From: Nemertoderma westbladi
Taxonomy: Eukaryota > Xenacoelomorpha > Nemertodermatida > Nemertodermatidae
DNA: 32,504 nucleotides
NCBI GenBank assembly: GCA_032718475.1
Contig: JAUCBJ010006483.1
Span: 1-32,504, forward strand
Direction of reading: 5' to 3'
The notes under the pieces are model-generated. The model was not told where the DNA came from. It searched no databases and saw only the letters and a list, made by a program, of their open reading frames with translations. Positions 1 through 9,431 of the stretch are shown here, one piece after another. Position 1 is the first letter of the stretch. Each line of letters starts with the position of its first letter. The position numbers and the translations under genes are program-made.

Positions 1-286
1 CAACCTAAATAATAGGTCTCTTATAAGGAAAAACCTATATTATAAAAATTAATAAATTATTGCAGATAGTGAGAACATAATAGTGACCTAGTATCTGTGG
101 CTGAGAATATTTATGATGTTCCTTCCTAGAACCGGTACCGGTAATGAGAAATCGAACAAGAACAATAGTCTATACCGGAGACCATCCAATTCAATATGTC
201 GTCCCTGCTAGCAGAGGCCACAACCAATCATAAATTATGATCAAGTCTGACTCCCGATAAAATATATAAGCAAAATAAGGCGAAAA

Positions 287-416
287 GGGCGAGGTCTGGA
301 GGGTAGGACCAGTGTGTTCAATGTACTGTACTAATGTACATGGGGTTGTTAGGGGCGGGGTCTGGAGGGAGGACCAGTGTGTTCAATGTACTGTACTAAT
401 GTACATGGGGTTGTTA
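287..416. repeat. Tandem duplication of a ~65-bp unit (2 copies)
   Basis: Copy one runs 287-351 and copy two 353-416. Both read from a G-rich start (GGTCTGGAGGG) through AGGACCAGTGTGTTCAATG and end TACATGGGGTTGTTA. They differ by about two substitutions or indels, so the duplication is recent. Confidence 0.9.
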
Positions 417-1481
417 ATCTAATCATAATCAATGTGTTCCCATTCATTTAACTCCTCCCAGTGGGTTAGAAAAATTAATCTGCAATCAAGTAGATATTAT
501 TTACTTTCATATTACACCATTATATCATTATGTTTGAATAATATTTTCTCAGATTGACTTTAACATCATGAACTGATAAGTATGAAATTGGTTTTACTGT
601 AGAAAAAAATGTCTGCAGAATAAGTGATTGACATTACTAATGTAGAAGCTACTATGGCAGATAAATGGCGATGTAATCCGAGAAAGTGTCACTCAATCAA
701 ATCTTCATTTATATCAAATTTAAATAGAGAGAAGGTTGACTATTGAATGTAGTAATCCTGTTAATAGCATGATAAGTTGGTAGGTATTACAAGACCACCG
801 AAATTATTATAAGAGATGAATTAGTAAGTAGTACTTTAGTTGGGTGAGGTTGGATGTCCTTTAGATAATAGATGTGTGGACGTGCCTGCCCATATCATAT
901 GCATCCACAATGATGGCCAAATGGTTATCTAATCATCCATATGCCACGATCGCAAGACAGTAGTACTATTTAGCTGAAGGGCAAAATGTTGCCTTAATGT
1001 GGCGAACTCTACAAAATACGACCGGTATAGGAAATGTTTTATGAACATAAACATTTTAAAAAATCAATCAAACAGGGAATCGATTTGTATAAATCGATAG
1101 AGTCCAGTTCGAAAGATACCCAATGTTTCCCGTAATAGTCAAGGTTATATCGTAATTCAGATGTCTATCTCGAAATAGTAATTAAATGGCGCTGCGATAT
1201 TCTCCTATATTCAACATCATTTGTTTTTCTTGAAAATATTAAGACAATGCTGCGTGATAGATATTTTTCACATTAATGGATGTTGATCTTCAGTCCATTC
1301 ATTCAGTTAATGCCTCCATACCTATTCTTGCTAATAGTATTAATACAGTACCTAAAGTATAACCATCTCGGAGTATCATTACACTTTCCAGTCTATTGAT
1401 AACATCACTACTCTCTGCACATCCCAACAATAACTTGTTTACAAATCGAGATACTTACAGGCGTCTAAGTTCTAAGAGATA

Positions 1482-1503
1482 GGGGGGGGGGGGGGGGGGG
1501 GGG
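1482..1503. repeat. Poly-G tract (22 G)
   Basis: An uninterrupted run of 22 G. Tracts of 21-22 G or C also occur at 3105-3126 (C), 12090-12110 and 27503-27523. Such tracts can form quadruplexes, and their length is unreliable in assemblies. Confidence 0.9.
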
Positions 1504-2514
1504 TGTTGATTCAAATCATACAGTATATGGGAAATTCAACAGTGTTAATTATCAAGAGATCTTTTAGGGGGAGGGTCTTTTAGGCTTATTACACCAGAGA
1601 CTTTCTCCCCAACACCAACTGACGAACAGACCATGGGACAGGGGGGGGGGGAACCTTGACGCTAATCCCATCCCTGCGAATTGATATATTTCCATCCCAA
1701 TCAAACTAAACTATCCGTTGTCGGTCTCTAAAGTGATTTATTTACAAACTATTGCAAAATAATGTGTAATTGCTAAGTATTCATTTAACAATACGGTACA
1801 TTTGTGGGACACAATATTGTACATACAAGATTGCTCTAATTTGGTGAAGAGAGTAGAGCACATAAATTTTACGTAATATTATATTGGCTGCGCAAACGAC
1901 GCATTCGTCGCAAATTTAGCGAAATGCATAATGAAAAAATAAACAACTAATAATGCGGCATAGTTAATATATTATATATATTGATATATTAATTTATATA
2001 TTTTTGTGAGAAATTGAGAAACAGAACTGGTGCATTTTATGGTATAGATTATGTCAGGATTTATTGCAGCGTCGTCATTCAATGAAATTACATGGAAACC
2101 AGATACCTGTCATGTGTGCGCAGTGTGCGTAAATGATTATTCACGGTGTCGCGTTTCAAACATACCATTATAATCCCAAACATCGCAGGTAGAGTGATAA
2201 ACATTGCAGGTTAGCACGGTTCTTGGGTTTCAGGGGGGATGAAGATGGTCCAATTATTAATAAAATGCGTACTTGGCCCATTAATAATATCTTGTTTTTA
2301 TTATTAAGCCTATTGGAGGGGCATACTTACAGAGTAACCAACTAGAGGGAGGCAAATCCATCCACATTACGGAGTGGAGTAGCTTTAGAGGAAATATACG
2401 AAATGTAATACGAACTTAGTGAATGTTGGTGTATAATTATTATATTATACTTCCACATGTTGTATCTCCAAAGAGGTGTCATAAAATGTAATGACCTTTA
2501 TTGTAGCATGTATA

Positions 2515-3139
2515 CAGTGGCGGGTTTAAAACATGAAAAGTGGAAGGAACAGGGACAGGGACAGGGACAGGGACATGAAAAGTTTTCAAATTTCCTGCTC
2601 AATTTTTCATTTATTTATTCAAGATATAAAAAAGATATAAAGATAAGATATAATATTATAATTACGATAAATTATTATCACACTGCTTGGACGGCAACAA
2701 CACCGCTAATGACCATTCTTTGTACTATACTGTTTTCTGTAGCTTGTATGAACAATGGGACTTCCTAGTAATCTCACCAGCCTAAATAAAGGATGTGGTT
2801 GATATTGACCTGGCTTTGGATTCCTGATCTGGTTTGGGAGGCTTTAAACTGTTCTCTGAAGTTTTATATTACCTCAACAGAGAAAATTTGGCTAGTATGA
2901 CTTACCGGTATCTTGTCTACCAATAAAATACAGTCAGTTAACTTATTTATTGTTTGTAGTTAAATTTGGATTGATAGATTTTTAAAAGTGCAGTGGACAT
3001 ATGATAGCGTCCCCCTCTACCTTGACAGTTGGACAGGGGGGACGTGTCCCCCTCCCCCTGTGCCGTGGCTGCGCCCTTGTTGTGAGGGGGGACATGACCC
3101 AATGCCCCCCCCCCCCCCCCCCCCCCTAATCCGCCACTG
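2515..3139. mobile_element. Non-autonomous hAT-like element (MITE), 625 bp
   Basis: The left end reads CAGTGGCGGG and the right end is its inverse (CCGCCACTG). The flanks form an imperfect 8-bp target-site duplication, CATGTATA at 2507-2514 and CGTGTATA at 3140-3147 (7 of 8 match). Terminal inverted repeats starting CAGTGGCG together with 8-bp duplications are typical of the hAT superfamily. Inside are an (ACAGGG)n microsatellite near the left end (about 2549-2574), G/C-rich sequence, and a run of 22 C (3105-3126) near the right end. No transposase is visible, so it would have to be mobilised in trans. Confidence 0.8.
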
Positions 3140-3147
3140 CGTGTATA

Positions 3148-3982
3148 TTACTATGTAATTAGTTTGTTGTACTTATAGGACGTTTACCTACATTACCAAC
3201 TTTAATAAATGTACTAGCATTTTTGATGAATTAATAGATGATAAACATTCAATCAGTTAAAAAAACATTTACGTAAACATGTAATAGAGGCAGTACAACA
3301 TGCACCACCCATAGGTCACGATATTATAATGTAACTACTATATACTGCAATCCATCTGTTAGTTGGTGGAATGGGAACAGAGTAGCCATTCTACCTGCTG
3401 TTGGGTTGACCCGGACCAACCCAGACCAAAACAGTTACGATTCGGTATGTGGGCGACTGACTACCCATCAAAATGGTGATTCATCTAAATCAATAGTTTA
3501 TTATGGGTGTTATGGGTGAATCAGTGGTTTCAGATTATTATAACTTTTTGTTGGGCACAGCTTTTGCAAAGTCGGCAATGACGTCCAGGTGGGATCGAAC
3601 TGGTGACCTCTAAATAAATAGGTCATCGCGTACAGTACAATATTTTCTATTACTGGTACAACATTCTGATTTAAGTCGTACAGCCACAATTTGTCTTGTG
3701 TAACGGAAAAATAAATTTTTTTTCTAAAAGATTTAGAAAATAACACAGATGTCCTCAACAGTTCAAACGAAAAAAACTTACCAATTAATCCGATAGTGAA
3801 AATCGACCGCAGCAGTAATAAAAGTATACAGGTAACATGCCGGTAACAGTTCGTCACTTCTGATAAAGCTTTACCGTGATCATTTAGAAAGTGCTTCCAA
3901 AAATATATATCGTACAGTATATTCCATCCTTTTTATCTACAAAAAGCATAGCATTTAATTGATTGCATATTTTCCCTTCTAG
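3148..3982. other. Non-coding, probably intronic sequence upstream of a GPCR exon
   Basis: Apart from the SINE-like stretch, nothing here reads as a gene. It ends in a pyrimidine-rich tract and AG at 3971-3982, the acceptor of the GPCR exon that starts at 3983. I looked for a TM1-type exon ending in phase 2 and did not find one. Confidence 0.5.
3540..3640 (-). mobile_element. Possible tRNA-derived SINE fragment
   Basis: On the minus strand, around 3585-3612, there is a Pol III B-box-like stretch (GGTCACCAGTTCGATCCCAC) that resembles a tRNA T-arm. It is followed by a segment ending GCTGTGCCCAACAA, which looks like a SINE body. No convincing A box or full cloverleaf is present, so this is not a functional tRNA gene. 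A chance B box is the main alternative. Confidence 0.35.
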
Positions 3983-4153
3983 TTTGGCGTGTGCAGACAT
4001 CTACATCGGTGTTATATCAGTTCCACTCGCAACCGTTTACTTTCAATTAACATACTGGCCGTTGAACCCTATACTGTGTGACACTTGGTTGGTCTGTGAT
4101 TACACCTTCAGTTCTGCCAGCGCCCTCAGTATCCTCCTAATAAGCTTAGACAG
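3983..4153 (+). CDS. Aminergic GPCR, internal exon: TM2 to DR of the DRY motif
   Basis: This exon encodes TM2 (LACADIYIGVISVPLATVYF), the first extracellular loop with its conserved W and C (YWPLNPILCDTW), and TM3 up to the DRY motif (ending ISLDR). TM3 carries the Asp of amine receptors (in the triplet CDY), and the pattern DYxxSxASxxxxLLISxDRY matches muscarinic and histamine H3-type receptors. The acceptor is a polypyrimidine tract plus AG at 3981-3982. The donor GTACTG begins at 4154 and splits the Arg codon in phase 2. Joined to the next exon it restores DRYFS. The protein is a plasma-membrane receptor, probably coupled to G proteins. The ligand cannot be decided between acetylcholine, histamine and other amines. 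The TM1 exon and the promoter were not found in the window. Confidence 0.87.
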
Positions 4154-4999
4154 GTACTGTATCTACATGAACGTAATTATTTACATTAATAAAAGGAAAA
4201 AAAACTATTCTTATATTAATTTTACATTATTTATCGGTATTTATATATTAATTGAAATATTCTAATTTGATTCATCTTCTAAAATTAAATTAACCTTATA
4301 ACTACGTCACATTATAACTCGCAAAACTTTAATATGGCTGCCTATATTGTGTGAATCGCATTGCAGCAAAGTCTAAGTTGTGTTGCGATAAAAATACAAA
4401 AATTATAGACTACGGAGTGACAAACATACCAATTATCACCTTTCCTATATAGTAAATAAATTAATGATTAATGATTTCTAAAACAAAATCCTGTTAACAT
4501 ATATATATTAACAGGATTTTGTTTTAGAAATGGAAAACGTTTCGGTCAGTAGCGCTAACCAGCTCATCCACTAGCCCCTGGCACTCACACTCCACCTAAT
4601 CAATCCACTTCTGTTGAACAAGCAGTCTTAAGTTGCTTATCCTATCTCTAACAGCGGACCTACCGGCCTCAAGTATGTTAGAGTGAAACAGGAGGGAAGT
4701 ACAAATAAATAAATTTTAAGCTCGAGCTGCCACGTGATATTATTTAAATTAATTCTGAGTTGATTTGATATTTCAACTGTGTAATAGTAATATTTTAATA
4801 TGGCGTCATTAACTCCTTCGGTTGTTAGCTCCTTATGTCGTTTGGTCATTAGGTCGATAAGGACGTTAGAGGTCCTGCGACCGGCGTCGCTAGGTTCTGC
4901 GGTCTAACTATAAATATATATATGTAAATATAGGAACGGTAAATTAGGAAAAGCAATTCGAATATTGATTTATTAATTTATGTTTTTTCCGTTTATCAG
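4154..4999 (+). other. GPCR intron (846 bp, phase 2) holding a perfect hairpin
   Basis: The boundaries are GT at 4154 and CAG ending at 4999. The intron splits the DRY Arg codon as AG|G. It holds a 24-bp perfect inverted repeat (4474-4531) and otherwise unremarkable AT-rich sequence. Confidence 0.8.
4474..4531. repeat. Perfect 24-bp inverted repeat with 10-base loop
   Basis: The left arm is 4474-4497 and the right arm 4508-4531. They are exactly complementary (ATTTCTAAAACAAAATCC... pairs with ...GGATTTTGTTTTAGAAAT), around an AT-rich loop. The absence of any mismatch implies recent origin or gene conversion. It may be a minimal fold-back element, or a strong hairpin in the GPCR pre-mRNA. Confidence 0.9.
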
Positions 5000-5237
5000 G
5001 TATTTCAGTATAATTAGACCGATAAAGTACAGGTCGAGTCGGACTCCAAGGAAGGCTTGTCTGGCGATAATTTCAGTCTGGTTGTTCTCATTGTTTTTCT
5101 GGGGAACCGCTTTAATGGCCTGGCAATACAAAGACTTCGTGAGAACAATTCCAGACAATAGATGCGACGTGGTATTCCTAGAGAAAAGCCCAATATTTAC
5201 AGTTGTCTCAATAATATTCGTATTTTGGGCTCCTATA
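5000..5237 (+). CDS. Aminergic GPCR, internal exon: DRY motif to TM5
   Basis: The exon starts after CAG at 4997-4999, completes the Arg codon and continues YFSIIRPIKY (second intracellular loop). It then encodes TM4 (ISVWLFSLFFWGTALMAW, with the conserved Trp), the second extracellular loop with its conserved Cys (DNRC), and TM5 to FWAPI. It ends in phase 0 at the consensus donor GTAAGT (5238-5243). Counting back from the TM5 Pro, the positions of the two ligand-contacting threonines of muscarinic receptors are Thr and Ser here. The loop pattern WQYxxxVRTxPxxxC also resembles muscarinic receptors. TM6, TM7 and the tail are not recognisable downstream. The reading frame is intact, so this is a real gene fragment, not an obvious pseudogene. 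Confidence 0.87.
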
Positions 5238-5567
5238 GTAAGTAATATGTTATATATATATATATATAGTATTAAATATGTAATTTAATCATTAGATCGA
5301 ACAATACTATTACCACTTTAATTGGACAAATTTCGTGAATTTAATACCGAGAGGAGACAAATTATTTTCTGTCTATCGATTGTTGTAAAAATATATCGTA
5401 CTATACTACTAGCTATACTATTAAATTGTGAATCAATTTTACTGTTGCGGTTCACAGAAATTCAAGTTTAATTTATTTCATATTTCTCAATAAATATTAA
5501 AAATATTATAAATATAATATTGGAACTTACTTTACTGTCCATGATTACCGGTTGTTTTTACCATAAT
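5238..5567. other. Downstream GPCR intron or intergenic sequence
   Basis: Begins with the GPCR donor site and a short (TA)n run. The rest is AT-rich, and I see no coding potential or recognisable repeat. Confidence 0.5.
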
Positions 5568-5701
5568 TTATTACCAGGTTATTTAGTTATTTTACGAGTT
5601 ATTTACCCGAGGGACATGTTATAGACCCGAGGCGAAGCCGAGGGTTTATAACTGGCCCGAGGGTAAATAATGAGGAAAATAACTAAATAACCTGGTAATA
5701 A
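5568..5701. mobile_element. Fold-back element with CCCGAGG core, 134 bp
   Basis: The ends are inverted copies: TTATTACCAGGTTATTTAG at 5568 and its complement ending at 5701. Inside lie further palindromic steps built on CCCGAGG, including CCGAGGCGAAGCCGAGG, which is itself nearly self-complementary. The whole unit can fold into one long hairpin and has no coding capacity. I know similar CCCGAGGCGAAGCCGAGG elements from several marine invertebrate genomes, but cannot name the family. Confidence 0.7.
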
Positions 5702-6211
5702 GTGAGTTATTAACCAATTTTACCAGGTTTCCCACATTTCTAAAAGGGCTTTAGTTTGGGGGCAGAAGTATTAAAATGGGGCTTGGATATTTTGGGGGTA
5801 CAAATATAATATATTTTCAATTTTGTAATTCTTTATGTGTATTATATTTTATTTCAAGACGGTTATTATTCCCTGGGGAGAAATAACTGAATTGGTGATG
5901 AATATCACCGACATTCATGTCCCGCATTTCCTGTCCAGTTCGACAACTAAAGTATGACATGCATAATAAGCAATAAAGAGTATTGATAACATAAGTGGTG
6001 TGTGTACACATCCAATTAGCCCCTTCTCCTTCAAAATTTTAAAATCGTCCACATCTAAGGCCTCACTTGTAGAATCTCATTATCAGCTTCATCCATCAGT
6101 GTCAACTGATCCCTATCCAATTGAATCTCTAATACATCTAAACATCCCGCCACCATATATCCACCCCCACCCAGTCCATCCCGCCACCGCCACCATCTTG
6201 TCAAGAAAGAA
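5702..6211. other. Intergenic sequence with a dispersed repeat fragment
   Basis: No gene is visible. A stretch at about 5862-5900 (GGTTATTATTCCCTGGGGAG followed by AAATAACTGA) recurs in diverged form near 7268-7300, so both are probably fragments of one dispersed element. The stretch 6110-6200 is C-rich with CCACC motifs. Confidence 0.5.
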
Positions 6212-6526
6212 TTCGCTTGCGGGGCGAGCCACGAAGTGAGCGAAGCCTTAGCATATATATGGGTGTCATTAACGAGTTGCCTGTCGTCGTCGTCTGTCGT
6301 CGTCGTAAATTTTTGATCGCTAATAACTCGGTCATTCCTTGTTTAAATTAAACGAAACTTGGTACGTATATACGTACAGTAGTCCGGCAAAAGTTTAGAA
6401 AGAATCGGAATTTTGTTAGAAAACGAACGAACGTAACGAGGCAAATTACCGACAGACAACTCGTTAATGGGCCCCCTATATGCTAAGGCTTTGCTCACGT
6501 CGTGTTGCGCGAACACCCCACGAACG
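6212..6526. mobile_element. Inverted-repeat element (GAGCCTTAGC-type MITE) with (GTC)n core
   Basis: The left end reads GGGGCGAGCCACGAAGTGAG then CGAAGCCTTAGCATATA and ATTAACGAGTTG. The right end carries the diverged inverse of the same string. A (GTC)n microsatellite lies just inside the left arm (about 6282-6306). The terminal motif and the trinucleotide core are shared with the element at 25158-25660, so the two belong to related families. The outer boundaries are approximate and I could not define a target duplication. Confidence 0.65.
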
Positions 6527-6700
6527 TTTAAGTTCAACTTAGATTATATACTGTAGTATATATATTTTATAGAGTTTAACTAAGTTAAACTATATCTACG
6601 GTAGGCACTAGTGTAGCCTGTGTGACCATATTTGAACTTTAAAAAATACTGTATTTTTTTGTCTTTTGTTATTGTTTTCTAAAACATTAGTATAGGCCTA

Positions 6701-7026
6701 TATGTTTTTTATGGTAGCTCTGTAATGTTTTTTTACTAGCTAGTATTTTTCAATTATTATAAAAAATATGTGATAACATTGGTATTTCAGGTTTAAACAG
6801 TTATTGCTGACCAAAAAATATGACCAAAAATATTAATGATATTTCTTGTAATAGGTTACATTTTTTTATTTTTAAAAAATACTAGCTAGTAATCTACTAG
6901 CTACCATTGAAAATATCTGCTAAGGTTCTAGAACATTCACCAATATTAAAAAACACCAAAAAAACAATATTACTTTTTTTTCAAGATATACTAGCTAGTA
7001 AAAAAAACACTAGCTAACATAAAAAA
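6701..7026. repeat. Diverged fold-back repeat with ACTAGCTAGT palindromes
   Basis: The left arm (about 6701-6750: poly-T, GGTAGCT, poly-T, ACTAGCTAGTAT) matches the inverse of the right arm (about 6982-7026). The perfect palindrome ACTAGCTAGT occurs at 6735, 6881 and 6990. No coding potential is seen. It is probably an old fold-back element. Confidence 0.5.
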
Positions 7027-7640
7027 TATCGGCACTACTGAACTTAAGGGCCCCAAAATTGACTGGAACCAAACAAATAATATTGCAAAGGAGATTCAGG
7101 TGATGGTATATTTTTTAGCATCATTTACGTTTTTAAATATTTAACTGCAATTGTAACAATATATATTCTAGAATGTCTATTTTACTATAATTAAACTAAA
7201 CAAATTAGTACCGCTAGTAAGCTTACTGCATGTACTGATCTGACAGTGATACAGAATGATTACTCAGCAGTTATTATTCCCCGGGATAGAATAACTCAGC
7301 AATAGAACTCTATGTTAATCTAGTTATTTTTAATAAGTAATAATATCGGAAAAACCCGATTAATTGGTTAATAACAAATGATATTTACATAACTAACTAC
7401 TACTACTACTAGGTCCAGCGAACTCGAACATAATATACAAAACTACTTAGTAAACACCTAATTTTAGCTTTATTTAATTACTAATTAAATTTGTTATGCT
7501 ATCAATTTATTAGTAAGCCTACACGAGTATTGTCCGTATAACGGCCGAATTAAAATTTAGTAGCTGGACCTCATTGCTTCCTCAGATCAGTAGACGATGG
7601 TTCGACGACATTTGTGTCTACTGTTGAGGGTGACACAGAT
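7027..7640. other. AT-rich intergenic sequence
   Basis: No gene or clear element, except the repeat fragment near 7268-7300 (see 5702-6211) and a short run of CTA triplets near 7400. Confidence 0.5.
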
Positions 7641-7649
7641 TCATTCGAA

Positions 7650-7797
7650 GTGTTATGGGGAGCATCCAGGATTACACACCTGCTCCATTCTTATTTATAA
7701 TTGTGGTTGACTATGTTCTACGCATGTCCTTAGATCATCATAATGATGATGGTGTGATAATACCTACTGCCTCCAGAAGTCGAGGAAATCCCGCCAA
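7650..7797 (+). pseudogene. Isolated LINE reverse-transcriptase fragment
   Basis: From 7682 one frame reads APFLFIIVVDYVLRMS, the counterpart of APLLFVIVLDYAMR in the adjacent LINE (motif 4 of the RT palm). The preceding bases encode a corrupted version of the usual GVLQGDTLAP lead-in. Motif 4 here lies upstream of a second RT fragment that starts from motif 1, so this is a separate or rearranged copy. Confidence 0.7.
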
Positions 7798-7799
7798 CC

Positions 7800-9045
7800 A
7801 CCAGTAGCTGCCAAAATATACAATAAAATGATTCTATATAGGATTAGGCCTCACATAGAGAAACTACTGCATAAGAGCCAAAACGGATTTCGACCAAATA
7901 GATCAACAATAGCTCAGATACTTGCACTACAGAGACTGATTGAAGGAATTAAGTCAAAGAATCTCCCATCTCCCCGCAGTCATGACTTTTGTGGACTTCA
8001 AGAAGGCATTCGACTCCATCCATAGAGGTAAAATGCTTGAAATCCTAAGAGCTTATGGAATACCAGAAGTAATTGTTGCTGCCATTGGATTGTTATATTG
8101 TGATACAGAAGCGCAGGTACTCTCACCAGATGATGAAACTGAGTTTTTCTTAATCCTGGCTGGTGTACTGCAAGGTGACACATTAGCACCATTACTATTT
8201 GTAATTGTGCTGGATTACGCAATGAGGACGGCCACAAAGGGTAAAGATCTGGGATTCACACTTCAAGAACGCAGAAGTAGTAGATATCCGGCAACTACTT
8301 TGCGGAGGACATCGCCCTGCTCTCCAATACACTAGCAGATGCGCAGCTTCTACTAAATAAAGTGGGGAGGGCTGCTAAGGAGGTTGGATTGCATATAAAT
8401 GCTACCAAGACCGAATTCAAGACCTTTAATGTTGATGGAAACTTGACAACCATTGATAATAATCAACTAAGGAAGGTCGACGACTTCCAGTCCTCGATCA
8501 TGGATAGAGAGTAGCAAAAAGGACATAGAAGTTAGGAAAGCAAAGGCTTGGGGAGCTCTATCAAAAATGGATACCATCTGGAAATCAGATCTCTCCAGGC
8601 ACCTGAAGACTACGTTCTTTCGAGCCACAGTGTAAAGTGTATTTTTATACATGGGTGAGACCTGGACACTGACTAAATCACTTGAACAACGAATTGATGG
8701 TTGCTACACAAGACTACTAAGGGCATCTCTAAACATCAGCTGGAGACAACACATGACAAACGCCGAGCTTTATGGTACAATACTGCCTGTATCGCCTGTA
8801 CTGCCATGAACGCAGATTAAGATTCAGTGGGCACTGCTGGCAAAGTAAAGACGAGGTCATACCAGATCTACTTTTCTGGCAACTAACTCATGGAAAGCGT
8901 AGTCGTGGACGACCTGCCATGACATATATAGATCAATTTGAAAGGGATACTGGACTTGGGAAAAACGAAATTGCGACAACTATGTAGAATCGGGAAGCCT
9001 GGAAGGATCTCATTACCACTGTTCGAGTTCGCTCGATCTACTAGT
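7800..9045 (+). pseudogene. Decayed non-LTR retrotransposon (LINE) reverse transcriptase
   Basis: Several frames together give most of a LINE RT: VAAKIYNKM and QNGFRPNRST (about 7806-7910), FVDFKKAFDS with the catalytic Asp of motif A (7988), GVLQGDTLAPLLFVIVLDYA (8162), then a deletion and frameshift leading to YFAED at 8296-8310, where the active-site motif should read Y/F-A-D-D. The thumb and C-terminal region follow: WGALSKMDTIWKSD (about 8550), GETWTLTKSLEQRIDG (about 8653), RRLRFSGHCW (about 8813) and GRPAMTYIDQFERDTGL (about 8920). At least three frameshifts and several stops make it inactive. The C-terminal pattern resembles RTE-like LINEs. No endonuclease domain is visible, so it is probably 5'-truncated. 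Confidence 0.88.
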
Positions 9046-9431
9046 AAACAGTTGAATTGTTTCATAACATCCTGATAGTATCTGGTAGATACTGCCAATC
9101 CCTACATAGAGACCAGAGAGAGACCTTCATAGTGGCCAAATTCACCTCTTTATCCCAAACAGGAAGAGAAGAACTATCTACACTAGTGGTCAAACCAGTA
9201 GTGTATTCCGTTGTGTCTGTTGAGTTAGCCTACACTGTCGGTTATACTGGCACTACAGTGTCATCCACATCTAGCCCTACCAGCTCAGTGCGAAACTCAG
9301 TGTCAAACTCAGTGCCTACCAGTCCGGTACTTCTGCATCAGTATATTCCATATGTATTATATATATATATATGTATATAATACATATATAATATATATGT
9401 ATTCCACATTTTCCATAATCGGTACATATGT
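9046..9431. other. LINE-flanking sequence and AT microsatellite
   Basis: A Ser/Thr/Val-rich open frame on + (about 9057-9380) matches nothing I recognise. It runs into an AT-rich microsatellite (about 9356-9402) and is probably chance. Confidence 0.5.

Larger units (their letters stand above)
1..2506. other. Gene-free AT-rich region
   Basis: I see no convincing coding exon here. The stretch holds a 65-bp tandem duplication near 287-416, a run of 22 G at 1482-1503, a run of 11 G at 1641-1651 and AT-rich sequence around 1960-2000. Both strands are broken by frequent stops. It could be intergenic, or intron sequence upstream of the GPCR exons, whose TM1 exon is missing from view. Confidence 0.6.

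Noticed and set aside
3585-3612. tRNA gene on the minus strand
   Set aside because: Only a T-arm-like B box is present; acceptor stem, anticodon arm and A box cannot be drawn. Kept only as a weak SINE candidate.
9057-9380. Ser/Thr-rich 107-codon frame on +
   Set aside because: It lies just past the LINE relic and runs into an AT microsatellite; no recognisable motif.
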